From JACDER01 sp963717765 (GTDB lineage: Bacteria > Actinomycetota > Thermoleophilia > Gaiellales > Gaiellaceae), in NCBI GenBank assembly GCA_963717765.1, contig CAVQWX010000005.1:62001-126000 (forward strand): 64,000 nucleotides of DNA. Reading direction: 5' to 3'. Of this stretch, positions 1 through 8,754 are shown piece after piece. A program made the position numbers and the translations under genes. Each line of letters opens with the position of its first letter. The first letter of the stretch is position 1. Under the pieces are notes generated by a model. That model was not told where the DNA came from. It saw only the letters and a program-made list of their open reading frames with translations, and did not search any database.

Positions 1-480
1 GCACGACATCGCCGTCGGTCCCGAGCGGCAACGGTTCGCAGTCCCGTACGAGCTCGTCCCAGAGCTCCTGGTCCGTCGCCTCGACTCCGAGGAACCCACG
101 GTGCAGCTCGACGCAGACATTGTCCACGGCCCGGTACCACCTCTCGTGGTGACTCTCCCGCTGGACTCGCGTCTGGTCGGAGACGAGCGGCTCGAAGCCG
201 AGCCGGGCGGCGATCGACTCCGCACGGGGCAGCTCCGCCTGCGGGACCAGCAGGTCGATGTCCCAGTAGTGGCGGCTCTCACCTTCCGCGTAGAGCCAGC
301 GCTTGATGGCCGGGCCCTTCAGCAGGATGCTGCGGATGCCTACAGCTTCCAGGGCGGCGACGAGCTCGACCGCCGCCAGGTCGCTGCGGTGCCGGTGGGC
401 TGCCTCGACCGCGCGCCGAGAAAGGGTCGGATCGTCCAGGGAATCAATCCGCGACTCGAAGATCGCCTGCGAGCAGCAGG
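1..480 (-). CDS. NTP_transf_5-type nucleotidyltransferase (partial)
   Basis: The leftward frame runs off the window edge. It reads as the uncharacterised nucleotidyltransferase family (PF14907-like): a helix ending in ILLKGPAIKRWLY, then HYWDIDLLVPQAELPRAE, whose D-x-D pair is the metal-binding motif of the polymerase-beta fold, then RESHHERWYRAVDNVCVELH. The substrate is unknown. Such proteins often sit in natural-product or polysaccharide clusters. The frame stays open into the end of the RibD-like gene but has no ATG, GTG or TTG before the conserved block. The start is therefore unresolved: it could be non-canonical, lost, or moved by a sequencing error. The right boundary given is approximate. 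Confidence 0.6.
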
Positions 481-1169
481 TCGTTCCCGGCGCGATAGAC
501 GGACTGGTTCGTAATGCTGAGCCCGTTGGCGACCGAGACGATGTCGAGATCGCCCACTGCTTCGGTTCCTGCCCCCAGGATGGTCGGCGCGATACCGACG
601 ATCAGTCGATCGGCCAGTCTCGCCTTCAGAAACGACGTTAGAACCCGGGCGCCTCCCTCGACGAGGACGGAGCGAACTCCCAGGCCTCGGAGCAGCCGCA
701 AGGCCTCGGCGGCGTCCACGCCGGCCGGATGCGGGCTGACGGAGTGGACGGCGACACCGTGGTTTCGAAGGACGAGCCGCCTCGCGGCCTGCGCCTGGCT
801 CGTCGAGATGACCATCGTGCACGCGTCGTCCTCGAGGATCCTTGCGTCACTCGGGACGCGGAGCATCGAGTCGAGGATGACGCGGACGGGTGAGGCCCCG
901 GGGACCAGGCGCACGGTCAGCCGGGGATCGTCGTTGAGGACGGTACGGATCCCGACGAGCACGGCGTCGCTCGTTGCCCGCAGCGCGTGGGAGATCCGCC
1001 GCTCCTCCTCTCCGCTGATCCATTTGCTGTCGCCGGTCCGCGACGCGATGCGCCCGTCGAGCGTCTGCGCGTACTTCAGCACGACATATGGGCGCGAGGA
1101 CGATTCGCGCACGTCCCCGAACAGGGCGTGAACGTCAACGGCTTCCGCGATCGTCTCCGGCGCTGCCAC
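444..1169 (-). CDS. RibD C-terminal-type (pyrimidine) reductase, stand-alone
   Basis: About 241 residues from a GTG start that overlaps the 3' end of the upstream GTP cyclohydrolase fusion gene. The sequence carries the RibD_C signature: VVLKYAQTLDGRIA, SKWISGEEE, the nucleotide-contacting AVLVGIRTVLNDDP, and late VLVEGGARVLTSFL. In riboflavin synthesis this domain reduces the ribosylamino group of the GCHII-derived pyrimidine using NAD(P)H. The N-terminal zinc deaminase half of a normal RibD is absent, and the frame upstream of the start is only a shadow of the preceding gene. Placed directly behind GCHII, it probably acts on the GCHII product or a deaminated derivative. A role in primary riboflavin synthesis is possible, but the neighbourhood favours a dedicated secondary pathway. 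Confidence 0.8.
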   Translation of the reverse strand: MAAPETIAEAVDVHALFGDVRESSSRPYVVLKYAQTLDGRIASRTGDSKWISGEEERRISHALRATSDAVLVGIRTVLNDDPRLTVRLVPGASPVRVILDSMLRVPSDARILEDDACTMVISTSQAQAARRLVLRNHGVAVHSVSPHPAGVDAAEALRLLRGLGVRSVLVEGGARVLTSFLKARLADRLIVGIAPTILGAGTEAVGDLDIVSVANGLSITNQSVYRAGNDLLLAGDLRVAD

Positions 1170-3576
1170 CGACGCGAGCGGAGTGACCGAGGCGGCCCTG
1201 TTTCGACCGTAGGTACGTGAGGTTCCGGGTGTGGGGCGAGGTCGCAGCAGACACGACCTCGTCGACCTCGATGCCATTTCTCCGCAGGCCCTCCACCTTC
1301 CGGGGATTGCTCGTGAGCAACCGCACCGAGCGGACCCCGACGAGCGCCAGGCATTGCGCCGCTTCCGCATAATCGCGCCCGTCTGCGGGGAAGCCCAGAA
1401 AATGGTTCGCATCGACGGTGTCGTATCCGTTCTCCTGCAGGACGTACGCGCGCAGTTTGTTGACGAGCCCGACGCCACGCCCTTCTTGCCCGGTCGCGTA
1501 TACCAGCACGCCGCGCCCCTCCCGCCCGATGGCCCCGAGCGCAGTCCGCAATTGGAGCCCGCAATCGCAGCGCCTCGACCCGAGGGCGTCCCCGGTCAGG
1601 CACTCCGAGTGCACACGCGTGAGGACGGATGAGCCTTCACCGAGCTGACCCTTGACGAGAACGACGTAGACGTATCCCGAGGGATACTCGAACGCGCGCA
1701 GCTCGAACTCCCCGTTGTCGGTCGCGAACAGCGTCCGTGCCACCTCGGCCGGTTTGTCGCCCCCGCGCGTCTCGGCCTCCATCCGCGGTCGATTCAAGCG
1801 GCTTACGACCGGTATTGGCAAGAAACGCCGATCATCGGGCCGGCTGGAGGAGGTTCCCTGCGGCTCCCACCGAAGTCGCAGAACGCGATGATGACAGTGG
1901 TCGCATACGACAACCTCCTCTGCCGTGGTCAACTGCGCCCACCTCGGCTGATTGAGGAACGGGAGCCGGGTCCCGGGGATCGAAGCGAGCTCCCACAGCA
2001 GCTCGCCCGACTCCGCGCCCGCAAGCACACGGTTGTTGCCGGTGTCGGCGACCACGAGAACCCCGGTCGGTGAGACCTCTGCGTAGCGAGGGCCGCTAAA
2101 TCGAAACCAGGCGGAGTCCGAGCGGAACGCACGCAGCTCGCTGACTGCTGCTCCGTCCGCTCCCACCCACAAGACGCGATGGTTGCCCGAGTCGCAGACG
2201 AGGACGAGGTCGTTCTCGAGGAGCTGGGCGCTGTGTGGATCGTCGAGCGTTTCCGGCCCGGCGTCGCCGCCGATCGTCCGGAAGATCTGCCCGTTCCAGC
2301 CGGCTTCGACGACGAGCCCGAGAGGCGCGTCGGTGATCAGCAGGTGGCCGTTCGGGAGCAGGCGGACGTCGTGCGGGTCGTCGAGCGACAGTCCGCCGTC
2401 GAGCCGGTCGAGCCCGCGGAGCACTTCGCCCGACGGAGCCACCTCGAGCACCCGCCCGTTCCGGCCGTCGGCGACGAGGAGCGAGCCGGAGGGAAGCACC
2501 CGCGCGCATCGCGGCCAGAAGAGTTGTGCCGCCCGCTCCAGCGGCCACGGGTTGTGCGCGCCGTTCTCCGCGACGACGACTCGATCGTGAGCGGTATCGC
2601 AGACCAGGAGCCCTCCGCCGGCGAGCGTCTCGACGGACCGCGGAAACGAGAACCTGCGCTGAGCCGGTGGCTCTCCGTACTGCACGACGACGTCGCCGTC
2701 CGCGCCGTACTCGACGACCCGGCGGTTGCCGGCATCGCAGACGAGCAGGTTCCCGTCCGGCAGCTTCACGGCAAAAGTCGGCGAGGAGAGGCCCTCGGCC
2801 GGCTGAGGCAGAACCTCGACCGTCCCGTCGGCTGCGACCTTCAGGATGCGGTTGTTGCGGGTGTCGGCAACCAGCCGCGTGCCGTCGGCGGCTTCCCACG
2901 CCGCGCGCGGGCTCGAAAGGCGGTTGCCGCGCCTGCCGGGATCGCGCCGGCTTCCTACCTGCTGGACGACCGAGCCGTCACGCGTGAGCTCGACCACGAC
3001 GTGGCAGAACTCGTCTGCGATCAGGAGGTTTCCGCTACGGAGGAGCTGGACGCTGCCGGCGTACCCCAAGCTGTCCAGGTGGGGTAGATACCAGAGGAGT
3101 CGCCCGCTCACGTCGACCTCGACCACATCGACGCCGAAAGGCCGGTCGGCGAACGCGACGAGAAACGTACCCTGCGGCGTCGGCGAGGCGGTCAGTGGCA
3201 TCCGCTTCGACAGCGGGGAGAGATCGAGCGTCGAAACACGCTCCCCGGCGGGAGACAGGAGGACGATCTCCCACTGGGTCACACGCAGGATCGCGAGCGA
3301 TTCGCCCGCGACGAAGCCGTACGCGTCGTCGTCCCCCCATTCCGCCGAATCCGCGAGCGGCACGCCGTCCGGGTCGAGCCTCAACGTCCGGTACCAGGCC
3401 CGCAGGTGCAGCGATTTTTCGATCGCCAACTCGTCGACGATGACCGTCGTACCGTCTGCCGCGCGCGCTGCGTACACCGGGTAGCGCAGCGCCGGGGACG
3501 GGAGGCGGACGGCGCGCCCGGGCGCCCCCGGCGGGCCGTAGGTGATGCCCACCTCGTCGACGAGGGCGAAGCCCAT
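1135..3576 (-). CDS. NHL-type beta-propeller fused to GTP cyclohydrolase II
   Basis: A single 813-residue frame with two parts. Residues about 60-575 hold roughly eight NHL-like blades, each with a core such as LLVCDAGNRRVVEYGADG or VLVVADTGNNRVLAG, implying one or more propellers. Residues about 612-776 are GTP cyclohydrolase II, which opens GTP to 2,5-diamino-6-ribosylaminopyrimidinone phosphate. The zinc ligands are intact in HSECLTGDALGSRRCDCG (Cys 659, 670, 672). NKLRAYVLQENGYDTVDANH and the Asp-Gly-Arg of FPADGRDY are also intact, corresponding to the catalytic Asp/Arg pair of E. coli RibA. The usual Arg before QEGRG is replaced (YATGQEGRG). The start codon abuts the ABC ATPase stop. 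Normal RibA is about 200 residues with no propeller. The propeller may scaffold partners or bind substrate. Confidence 0.88.
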   Translation of the reverse strand: MGFALVDEVGITYGPPGAPGRAVRLPSPALRYPVYAARAADGTTVIVDELAIEKSLHLRAWYRTLRLDPDGVPLADSAEWGDDDAYGFVAGESLAILRVTQWEIVLLSPAGERVSTLDLSPLSKRMPLTASPTPQGTFLVAFADRPFGVDVVEVDVSGRLLWYLPHLDSLGYAGSVQLLRSGNLLIADEFCHVVVELTRDGSVVQQVGSRRDPGRRGNRLSSPRAAWEAADGTRLVADTRNNRILKVAADGTVEVLPQPAEGLSSPTFAVKLPDGNLLVCDAGNRRVVEYGADGDVVVQYGEPPAQRRFSFPRSVETLAGGGLLVCDTAHDRVVVAENGAHNPWPLERAAQLFWPRCARVLPSGSLLVADGRNGRVLEVAPSGEVLRGLDRLDGGLSLDDPHDVRLLPNGHLLITDAPLGLVVEAGWNGQIFRTIGGDAGPETLDDPHSAQLLENDLVLVCDSGNHRVLWVGADGAAVSELRAFRSDSAWFRFSGPRYAEVSPTGVLVVADTGNNRVLAGAESGELLWELASIPGTRLPFLNQPRWAQLTTAEEVVVCDHCHHRVLRLRWEPQGTSSSRPDDRRFLPIPVVSRLNRPRMEAETRGGDKPAEVARTLFATDNGEFELRAFEYPSGYVYVVLVKGQLGEGSSVLTRVHSECLTGDALGSRRCDCGLQLRTALGAIGREGRGVLVYATGQEGRGVGLVNKLRAYVLQENGYDTVDANHFLGFPADGRDYAEAAQCLALVGVRSVRLLTSNPRKVEGLRRNGIEVDEVVSAATSPHTRNLTYLRSKQGRLGHSARVGGSAGDDRGSR

Positions 3577-4266
3577 CTATGGACGGCCGAGCTCGATCTC
3601 GCGATCGCAGCGGGCGAGATCGTCTCGCCTGTGGGTCGCGATCAGGACCGCCACCTCGGGACGTCGCTCGATCGCGGCCCAGAGGACCTCCACAGCGGCG
3701 TCGTCGAGCGAGCGCGTCGGCTCGTCGAGCAAGAGAAGCGGTGGCTCCCCGACCAGCCCGCGCGCGAGCGCGAGCTTCTGGAGCATCCCCGTCGAACAGC
3801 GGTCGAGCCGGCGTGAAAGGATCTCGGCGAGCCCCAGCTCGGCGTCGAGCTCGTCCACCCTCCGGCTTGCCTCGTGCCGGTCGAGGCCGCGGATCTTGGC
3901 GAAAAACAGCAGATTCTTCCGCCCGGTGAGACGAAGGTAGAAGGCGCGATCCTGGGGCAGCAGCGCGCCGACCAGGCTGCGGGCAGCGAGCGAGGCCGCT
4001 TCGTGCCCACCGACCAGGATACGACCGCTCGTCGGGGAGAGGGTGCCCAGAATGCAGCGCAGGATCGTCGTCTTCCCGGAGCCGTTGCGGCCGCGGAGTG
4101 CCACGCGTTCGCCCGCCGACAGCGAGAGGTCGAAGTTGTCGACCACACGACGCGTGCCGTACTCGCGGCAGAGCCGCTCGACCACGAGGACGCGCTCGGA
4201 TCCCGACGCCTCGTCTCGTGCGCGAGCGGCGCCAGGCTCCGCGGATCGAATCTCGACCGATGCCAT
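3577..4266 (-). CDS. ABC transporter ATP-binding protein (exporter)
   Basis: 229 residues from an ATG preceded by AGGAGTGAT. It has a Walker A GRNGSGKTT, a Q-loop in LLPQDRAFYLRLTGRKNLLFFAKIRG, an ABC signature CSTGMLQKLALARGL in place of the canonical LSGGQ, Walker B PLLLLDEPTRSLDD and a switch His in IATHRR. The length and the LTGRKNL segment fit the drug/polysaccharide ABC-2 exporter class. No permease follows on this strand. The likely partner is the ABC-2 permease encoded divergently at 5558-6373. It is the first gene of the leftward unit. Probable role: export of the cluster product, or self-resistance. Confidence 0.88.
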   Translation of the reverse strand: MASVEIRSAEPGAARARDEASGSERVLVVERLCREYGTRRVVDNFDLSLSAGERVALRGRNGSGKTTILRCILGTLSPTSGRILVGGHEAASLAARSLVGALLPQDRAFYLRLTGRKNLLFFAKIRGLDRHEASRRVDELDAELGLAEILSRRLDRCSTGMLQKLALARGLVGEPPLLLLDEPTRSLDDAAVEVLWAAIERRPEVAVLIATHRRDDLARCDREIELGRP

Positions 4267-4390
4267 ATCACTCCTGACCTGAGCCGGAGGCCGCGACGTT
4301 AGCCGTCTCGGTCCGAGCTCGTCAAGAATGACAGGAGCTGCTGCGGTAGGCGGTTGCCCCGTTTCGAGGCTCCGCAACTATCGTTCGGAC
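4267..4390. promoter_or_regulatory. Divergent intergenic promoter region of the biosynthetic island
   Basis: 124 bp separate the ABC ATPase start (leftward) from the first glycosyltransferase GTG (rightward). Both long units must be driven from here or from inside the flanking genes. I see no convincing palindrome or consensus -10/-35 pair. Confidence 0.4.
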
Positions 4391-5561
4391 GTGACAGACA
4401 CGCCGCGTACCCGTGTCCGCAACAGGATTGGCTTCGTCACATCCGGACGAGCGCCCCACGATCCGGCGGTACTGGAGATGCTCCGTGGGGAGTTCAACGA
4501 GTTGGAGGTCGACGCCTTGTCGGCCTCAGACCTACTCGGGCCCGAGCAACGCTCTCTCTCGTTTAGAGCGCGGAATCGCCTCGTCGCCTACCGCGAGCTC
4601 GGCCCGCTGGCGGCTCGCCGGCGGAGACCGGTCAAGGACTATGCGGGATGGACGAGCTCCCGCTTCAACGCCGTGCGGCGGGGCGCCGCGGAGCGCTTCT
4701 CGGGTGACGGCTACGCGTTCACGTTTCAGACCGAATCCCTGTTCGACGCCAGTGTCGTCGGACTTCCGCACGTGGTCTACACGGCGCACGGAGTCCTCGC
4801 GAGCCTCGACTATCCCGGGTTCGATCGGCGCGACTTGTTGCCGAGGTCGTGGATCGAGCTGGAGACGAGCATCTACCGGAACGCCACAATCGTGTTCACC
4901 CGGTCTGAGCACCTCGCCACGATCCTCGTCGAACGTTATGGAATTCCCGCGCACAAGGTGGTTTGCGTGTACTCGGGCGGCAACGCGCCCGTACCGCCCG
5001 GACCGCCTGATTTCGACGAGGCGCGGTACGCGGCCAAGCGGATCCTGTTCGTCGGGCTCCGCTGGGAGGTCAAAGGCGGCCCTCAGTTGGTGGAGGCCTT
5101 CCGCCGGGTCCTCGAGGTTCATCCAGACGCCACGCCTGACCATCGTAGGGTGCAGCCCTCCAGTCCACGTGCCCAACTGCCATGTCGTCGGCGCCGTCCC
5201 GGCCGAGGAGCTCCGGGCGTACTACCAGCAAGCCTCGCTCTTCTGTGCTCCGTCGATCCGCGATGCCTTCGGCTCCGCGTTCATCGAAGCGCTGTCCTAC
5301 GGGCTTCCCGTCGTCACGAGCGACTTCGGTGCATTGCCGGAGTTCGTGCGCGAGGGTGTGACCGGCTATTGCGTCCCGGTCTGGGATGTCGCCGCCCTCT
5401 CGGAGCGGCTGATCGCCCTGCTCGACGACGCTGCGCTCGCCGCCCGGCTCGGGGCTGCCGGATACGCGCTGACGCAGGAGCGGTACAACTGGGAGAGCAC
5501 AGGCGCGCGCATCCGGGACCACATCGAGCGGACCGTCGGCCACCCCGAGGAATCCTCGTGA
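4391..5561 (+). CDS. GT4-family glycosyltransferase, one frameshift
   Basis: It starts at a GTG encoding VTDTPRTRVRNRIGFVTSG. The N-terminal acceptor domain has AFTFQTESLFDASVVGLPHVVY and a hinge at RILFVGLRWEVKGGPQLVEAF. The C-terminal nucleotide-sugar domain has VPAEELRAYYQQASLFCAPS and the E-x7-E-like EALSYGLPVVTSDFGALPE. The two halves lie in different frames. After EVHPDA the reading jumps at about 5130-5131, where one C appears to be extra, since removing it restores HPDARLTIVGCSP. The gene is paralogous to 7590-8750. Its stop overlaps the permease start by GTGA, which supports the second frame as the true 3' end. It is either an assembly error or a recent inactivation. The likely role is sugar transfer to the island's product. 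Confidence 0.8.
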
Positions 5562-6373
5562 CCGCCGTTTCGTTGCCGCGACGCCGGATTCTCGGCGCCA
5601 TCGTCTGGCGCGACTACTTGACCAAGCGGTCGTACCGACTTGCCTTCGCGCTGGACGTCTTCAACGGCGCCCTCACGCTCGCGATCTATTTCTTCATCTC
5701 TCGATTCATCGTCCAGCCGAATCTCGCGGAGCTCAACGATGCGCCGAGCTACTTCGCGTTCGCCACTTGCGGCATCCTCGTGGCGGGAATGATCACGAGC
5801 GGAAGCGTCGAGCTCGTGACGCGTCTCCGCGAGGAACAGCTCGGAGGGACGCTCGAGACGCTTGCAGGCAATCCGGTCTCGACCGGCGAGCTCTGTCTCG
5901 GCCTGGTTGGCTTTCCGTTCTCGTTTGCCGTAGCGCGTGCGCTCGTCTACTTCGTGGTCGTGTCCGCGGTCATCGGTCTTGACCTGCGACAGGCGAGCTG
6001 GATCGGGCTGGTCCTCGTCTTGTTGGCGACGGCGGCTGCATTCGCCGGAATCGCCATCGCGGCCGCGGCCGCCGTCCTGGTCTTCAAACGAGCAGACGTG
6101 TTCGTCGGGCTCATCATCGGCGTGCTCGTCGTCTTCAGCGGATCCGTTTTCCCCCTCTCGAGCCTTCCCGGGTGGCTTCAGCCGATCGCTCAGGTGCTTC
6201 CGCCACATGTCGCCTTCGACGGTGTCCGCAACGCGCTCTTCCGCGGCGAGGGATGGGCGCTCGATGCCGTCGCGCTTATTGCGATCGCGGCGGTCGTCAT
6301 CCCGTTGGGGGCAGCTATCTTCGGACTCGGACTTCGCGCCGCGCGACGCTCCGGCTCGCTCGGCGAGTATTAG
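5558..6373 (+). CDS. ABC-2 type transporter permease
   Basis: 271 residues from a GTG that overlaps the preceding stop. The N-terminus has the cytosolic leader RRRILGAIVWRDYLTKRSYR before about six hydrophobic segments (near residues 25, 60, 105, 140, 175 and 240). The periplasmic-edge motif SGSVFPLSSLPGWLQPIAQVLP before helix 6 is typical of ABC-2 exporters. It most likely pairs with the ATPase encoded on the other strand at 3577-4266, because no other ABC subunit is near. Substrate unknown, presumably the cluster metabolite or a glycolipid intermediate. Confidence 0.85.
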   Translation: MTAVSLPRRRILGAIVWRDYLTKRSYRLAFALDVFNGALTLAIYFFISRFIVQPNLAELNDAPSYFAFATCGILVAGMITSGSVELVTRLREEQLGGTLETLAGNPVSTGELCLGLVGFPFSFAVARALVYFVVVSAVIGLDLRQASWIGLVLVLLATAAAFAGIAIAAAAAVLVFKRADVFVGLIIGVLVVFSGSVFPLSSLPGWLQPIAQVLPPHVAFDGVRNALFRGEGWALDAVALIAIAAVVIPLGAAIFGLGLRAARRSGSLGEY

Positions 6374-6379
6374 CCCTCC

Positions 6380-7593
6380 GTGCAGGAAGCAGCTTGCTTG
6401 GCGAACCGCTCGTCGAAGCCGTACCTGAGAACACGACCCGCGCTATCGCCGGCGGTCCTCCTGGGCAGCTCGAGCGACGGCGTCCTCCCACCACCTCTCG
6501 ACGCGGCCCGCGTGACCTTCCACGTCCGGGCCCGAAACGGAATCTGGCAGCTCATCCGGGCGCTCGGCCTCCAGGAGTCGGACGTCGTTCTCGTCCCTTC
6601 CTACAACTGCGGCGCCGAGCTCGACGCCGTCCTGAGGGCGCCTGCGACGGTCCGCTTCTACCGCGTCGACCGGTCGGCTCGGATCGACGTCGACGATCTC
6701 CGGCAGGCGATCGAGCCACGAACGCGTGCGCTGATCGTGACGCACTACTTCGGGTTTCCGCAGCCGGAGCTGGGTCGCGATCGGCGAGCTCTGCCGGGAC
6801 CACGGGTTGGTCTTGATCGAGGACTGCGCGCACGCCCTCTATTCGACGCACCTCGGTCGCTCGCTCGGCACCTTCGGAGACGCGAGCGTCTTCAGCCTGT
6901 GGAAGACACTTCCGATGCCCGACGGCGGTGCCGTGCTCGCAAGCGACGCCCTCCTTCTGCATGGTGGAACGGCCGCGCCTCCGCTCGATGCGTCCTTCAC
7001 CCCTCTTCGTGTCGCTCTCGGAGCGCATCTCGAGCTCCGCTTCGGCCGCGCGGGTGAGGTGGTCAGCAAGCTCGCCGAGCTGCTCGCGCGCCTCGGAGCG
7101 TGGGCGGGGAGCTACGTGGGGCGGCACGCGGCGGCGCCCATCGACCTCGAGCCGAATCTCAATCCGCACGTGACCTTCGACCGATCGACCGCGGACTGGT
7201 CGATGAGCTCGGCGTCCCGCCGGATCGCGCGCCGAAGCCCGCACGTCGAGATCGCGCGGCGCCGAAGGCGAAACTACGCAATTCTGGCCGAGCAGCTCGT
7301 CGGCCTCCCCGGGGCGAGCCCTCTCCGTCCAACGCTGCCGAATGGGACGTGCCCCCTCGCGTTCCCGCTCGTCGTGGACGAGCCCTCATCGTTGCTCCGC
7401 CACCTCGCGAGCAACGGAATCGGGGCCGAGCTCTTCTGGAGCGACTTTCACCCCGCGTTCCCCGCGCAGGAATTCCCCGAGAGCACCTATCCTGAAGACC
7501 CACGTCGTCACCTTGCCGATCCACCAGGACCTCGATCCCGGCCTCTTGGCACGAGTGGCCGACGCGACGCGCCGGTGGTCGCAGCGCCAATGA
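6380..7593 (+). CDS. DegT/DnrJ/EryC1-family aminotransferase-like protein, two frameshifts
   Basis: The reading has three consecutive segments. GTG 6380 opens a segment with VTFHVRARNGIWQLIRALGL, VLVPSYNCGAELDAVL and RALIVTHYFGFPQPEL. A second segment begins IGELCRDHGLVLIEDCAHAL and carries the PLP-lysine region ASVFSLWKTLPMPDGGA. A third ends ILKTHVVTLPIHQDLDPGLL. These are in order the parts of one DegT-fold PLP enzyme of about 400 residues. The shifts fit one extra G near 6772-6774 and one extra C near 7475-7478, both in homopolymers. The third segment's stop makes an ATGA overlap with the next glycosyltransferase, showing it is the original end. Family role: transamination of ketosugars or related carbonyls. 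Confidence 0.75.
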
Positions 7594-8750
7594 CCGGCCC
7601 TTCTCCGGCGAAGGCCGGCCGACCCGCAATCGCGATCATCAGGCGCGGAAGCTTCTCGTCGATCAACGACGCCTTCCTCGCCGCCTTCACGAATCTCCTG
7701 CCCGGCTACGACTTCGATGTCGTGGACGTCCTCGAGTTGATGGAGAACGAGAGCCTGGTGTTCAAGGTTCGGGCGCGCCTCGCCGCGCTGAAGGAGTTCA
7801 CGCGACTGCTTTTCCTCAGGCGAGAGAGCATGGGCGGCGCGGGCGGCTGCATGATCCGGACGACGTTCTACTTCGAACGGTTGCGCCGCCGGCTGGCGGA
7901 ACGCCTGTCAGGGCACACCTACGTCTTCACGCTGCAAACGCAGTCGCTGTTCGACGGGAGCGTCAGGGGCGTCCCGCACTTCGTGTACACGGACCACGCC
8001 GAGCTGCAGTGCCTCAGCCTTCCCGGTTTCTCGCCCAAGGACCTCTTTCCACCACGGTTCATCGCTCTCGAGACGTCGATCTACGAGAGCGCCGAGATGG
8101 TCTTCACCATGAGCGAAGCCACTCGCCGGTGCCTCGTGGAGGAATACGGACGTCCGGAGGAACAGGTGGCCTGGGTGCGCGCCGGGCCGAATGCGCCGCC
8201 CGCCAACGGTGAGGTCCCGGCTCCCGATCGCTACGAGAGCCAGCGGATCCTGTTCGTCGCCGCGAGATGGGAGCCGAAGGGAGGCCCGGAGCTGGCCGCC
8301 GCCTTCGAGCGCCTGCTCGAGTCGCATCCCCGAGCCGAGCTGACGATCGTTGGCTGCTCTCCCGCACTCGACCTTCCGAACTGCGACGTGGTCGGCCCGG
8401 TTCCCGTCGGGCTGGTCGGTGCGTACTACGACCGGGCATCCGTCTTCTGCCTTCCCACCCGCCGGGAGGCGTACGGGATCGCATTCCTCGAGGCCCTCGC
8501 GCACGGGCTGCCCGTGGTCGCGACGAAGGTCGGGGCGCTTCCGGAGCTCGTCTCCGAGGGCGAGACCGGCTATCTGGTCGACGTCGGCGACGTCGACGCG
8601 CTCACCTCACGCCTGACCGTGTTGCTCGACGATCCCGAAGCATGCCGCCGCTTTGGCCTCGCCGCGCGGCGGATCGGAGCGTCGTACACGTGGGCGGGAA
8701 CGGCGCAGACAATGCTTCGGCACATCGAGAGAGTCGTTGGCCCCTTGTAG
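7590..8750 (+). CDS. GT4-family glycosyltransferase
   Basis: 386 residues from an ATG overlapping the aminotransferase stop (ATGA). The N-domain has GHTYVFTLQTQSLFDGSVRG and PHFVYTDHAELQ. The hinge is RILFVAARWEPKGGPELAAAF, and the C-domain has RAELTIVGCSP, YYDRASVFCLPTRREAYG and EALAHGLPVVATKVGALPE, the donor-binding E-x7-E region. It is co-linear with the glycosyltransferase at 4391-5561 and intact, so the two look like a tandem duplication separated by the permease and aminotransferase genes. Probably transfers a sugar to the pathway scaffold; donor and acceptor unknown. Confidence 0.87.
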   Translation: MTGPSPAKAGRPAIAIIRRGSFSSINDAFLAAFTNLLPGYDFDVVDVLELMENESLVFKVRARLAALKEFTRLLFLRRESMGGAGGCMIRTTFYFERLRRRLAERLSGHTYVFTLQTQSLFDGSVRGVPHFVYTDHAELQCLSLPGFSPKDLFPPRFIALETSIYESAEMVFTMSEATRRCLVEEYGRPEEQVAWVRAGPNAPPANGEVPAPDRYESQRILFVAARWEPKGGPELAAAFERLLESHPRAELTIVGCSPALDLPNCDVVGPVPVGLVGAYYDRASVFCLPTRREAYGIAFLEALAHGLPVVATKVGALPELVSEGETGYLVDVGDVDALTSRLTVLLDDPEACRRFGLAARRIGASYTWAGTAQTMLRHIERVVGPL

Positions 8751-8754
8751 GCAG

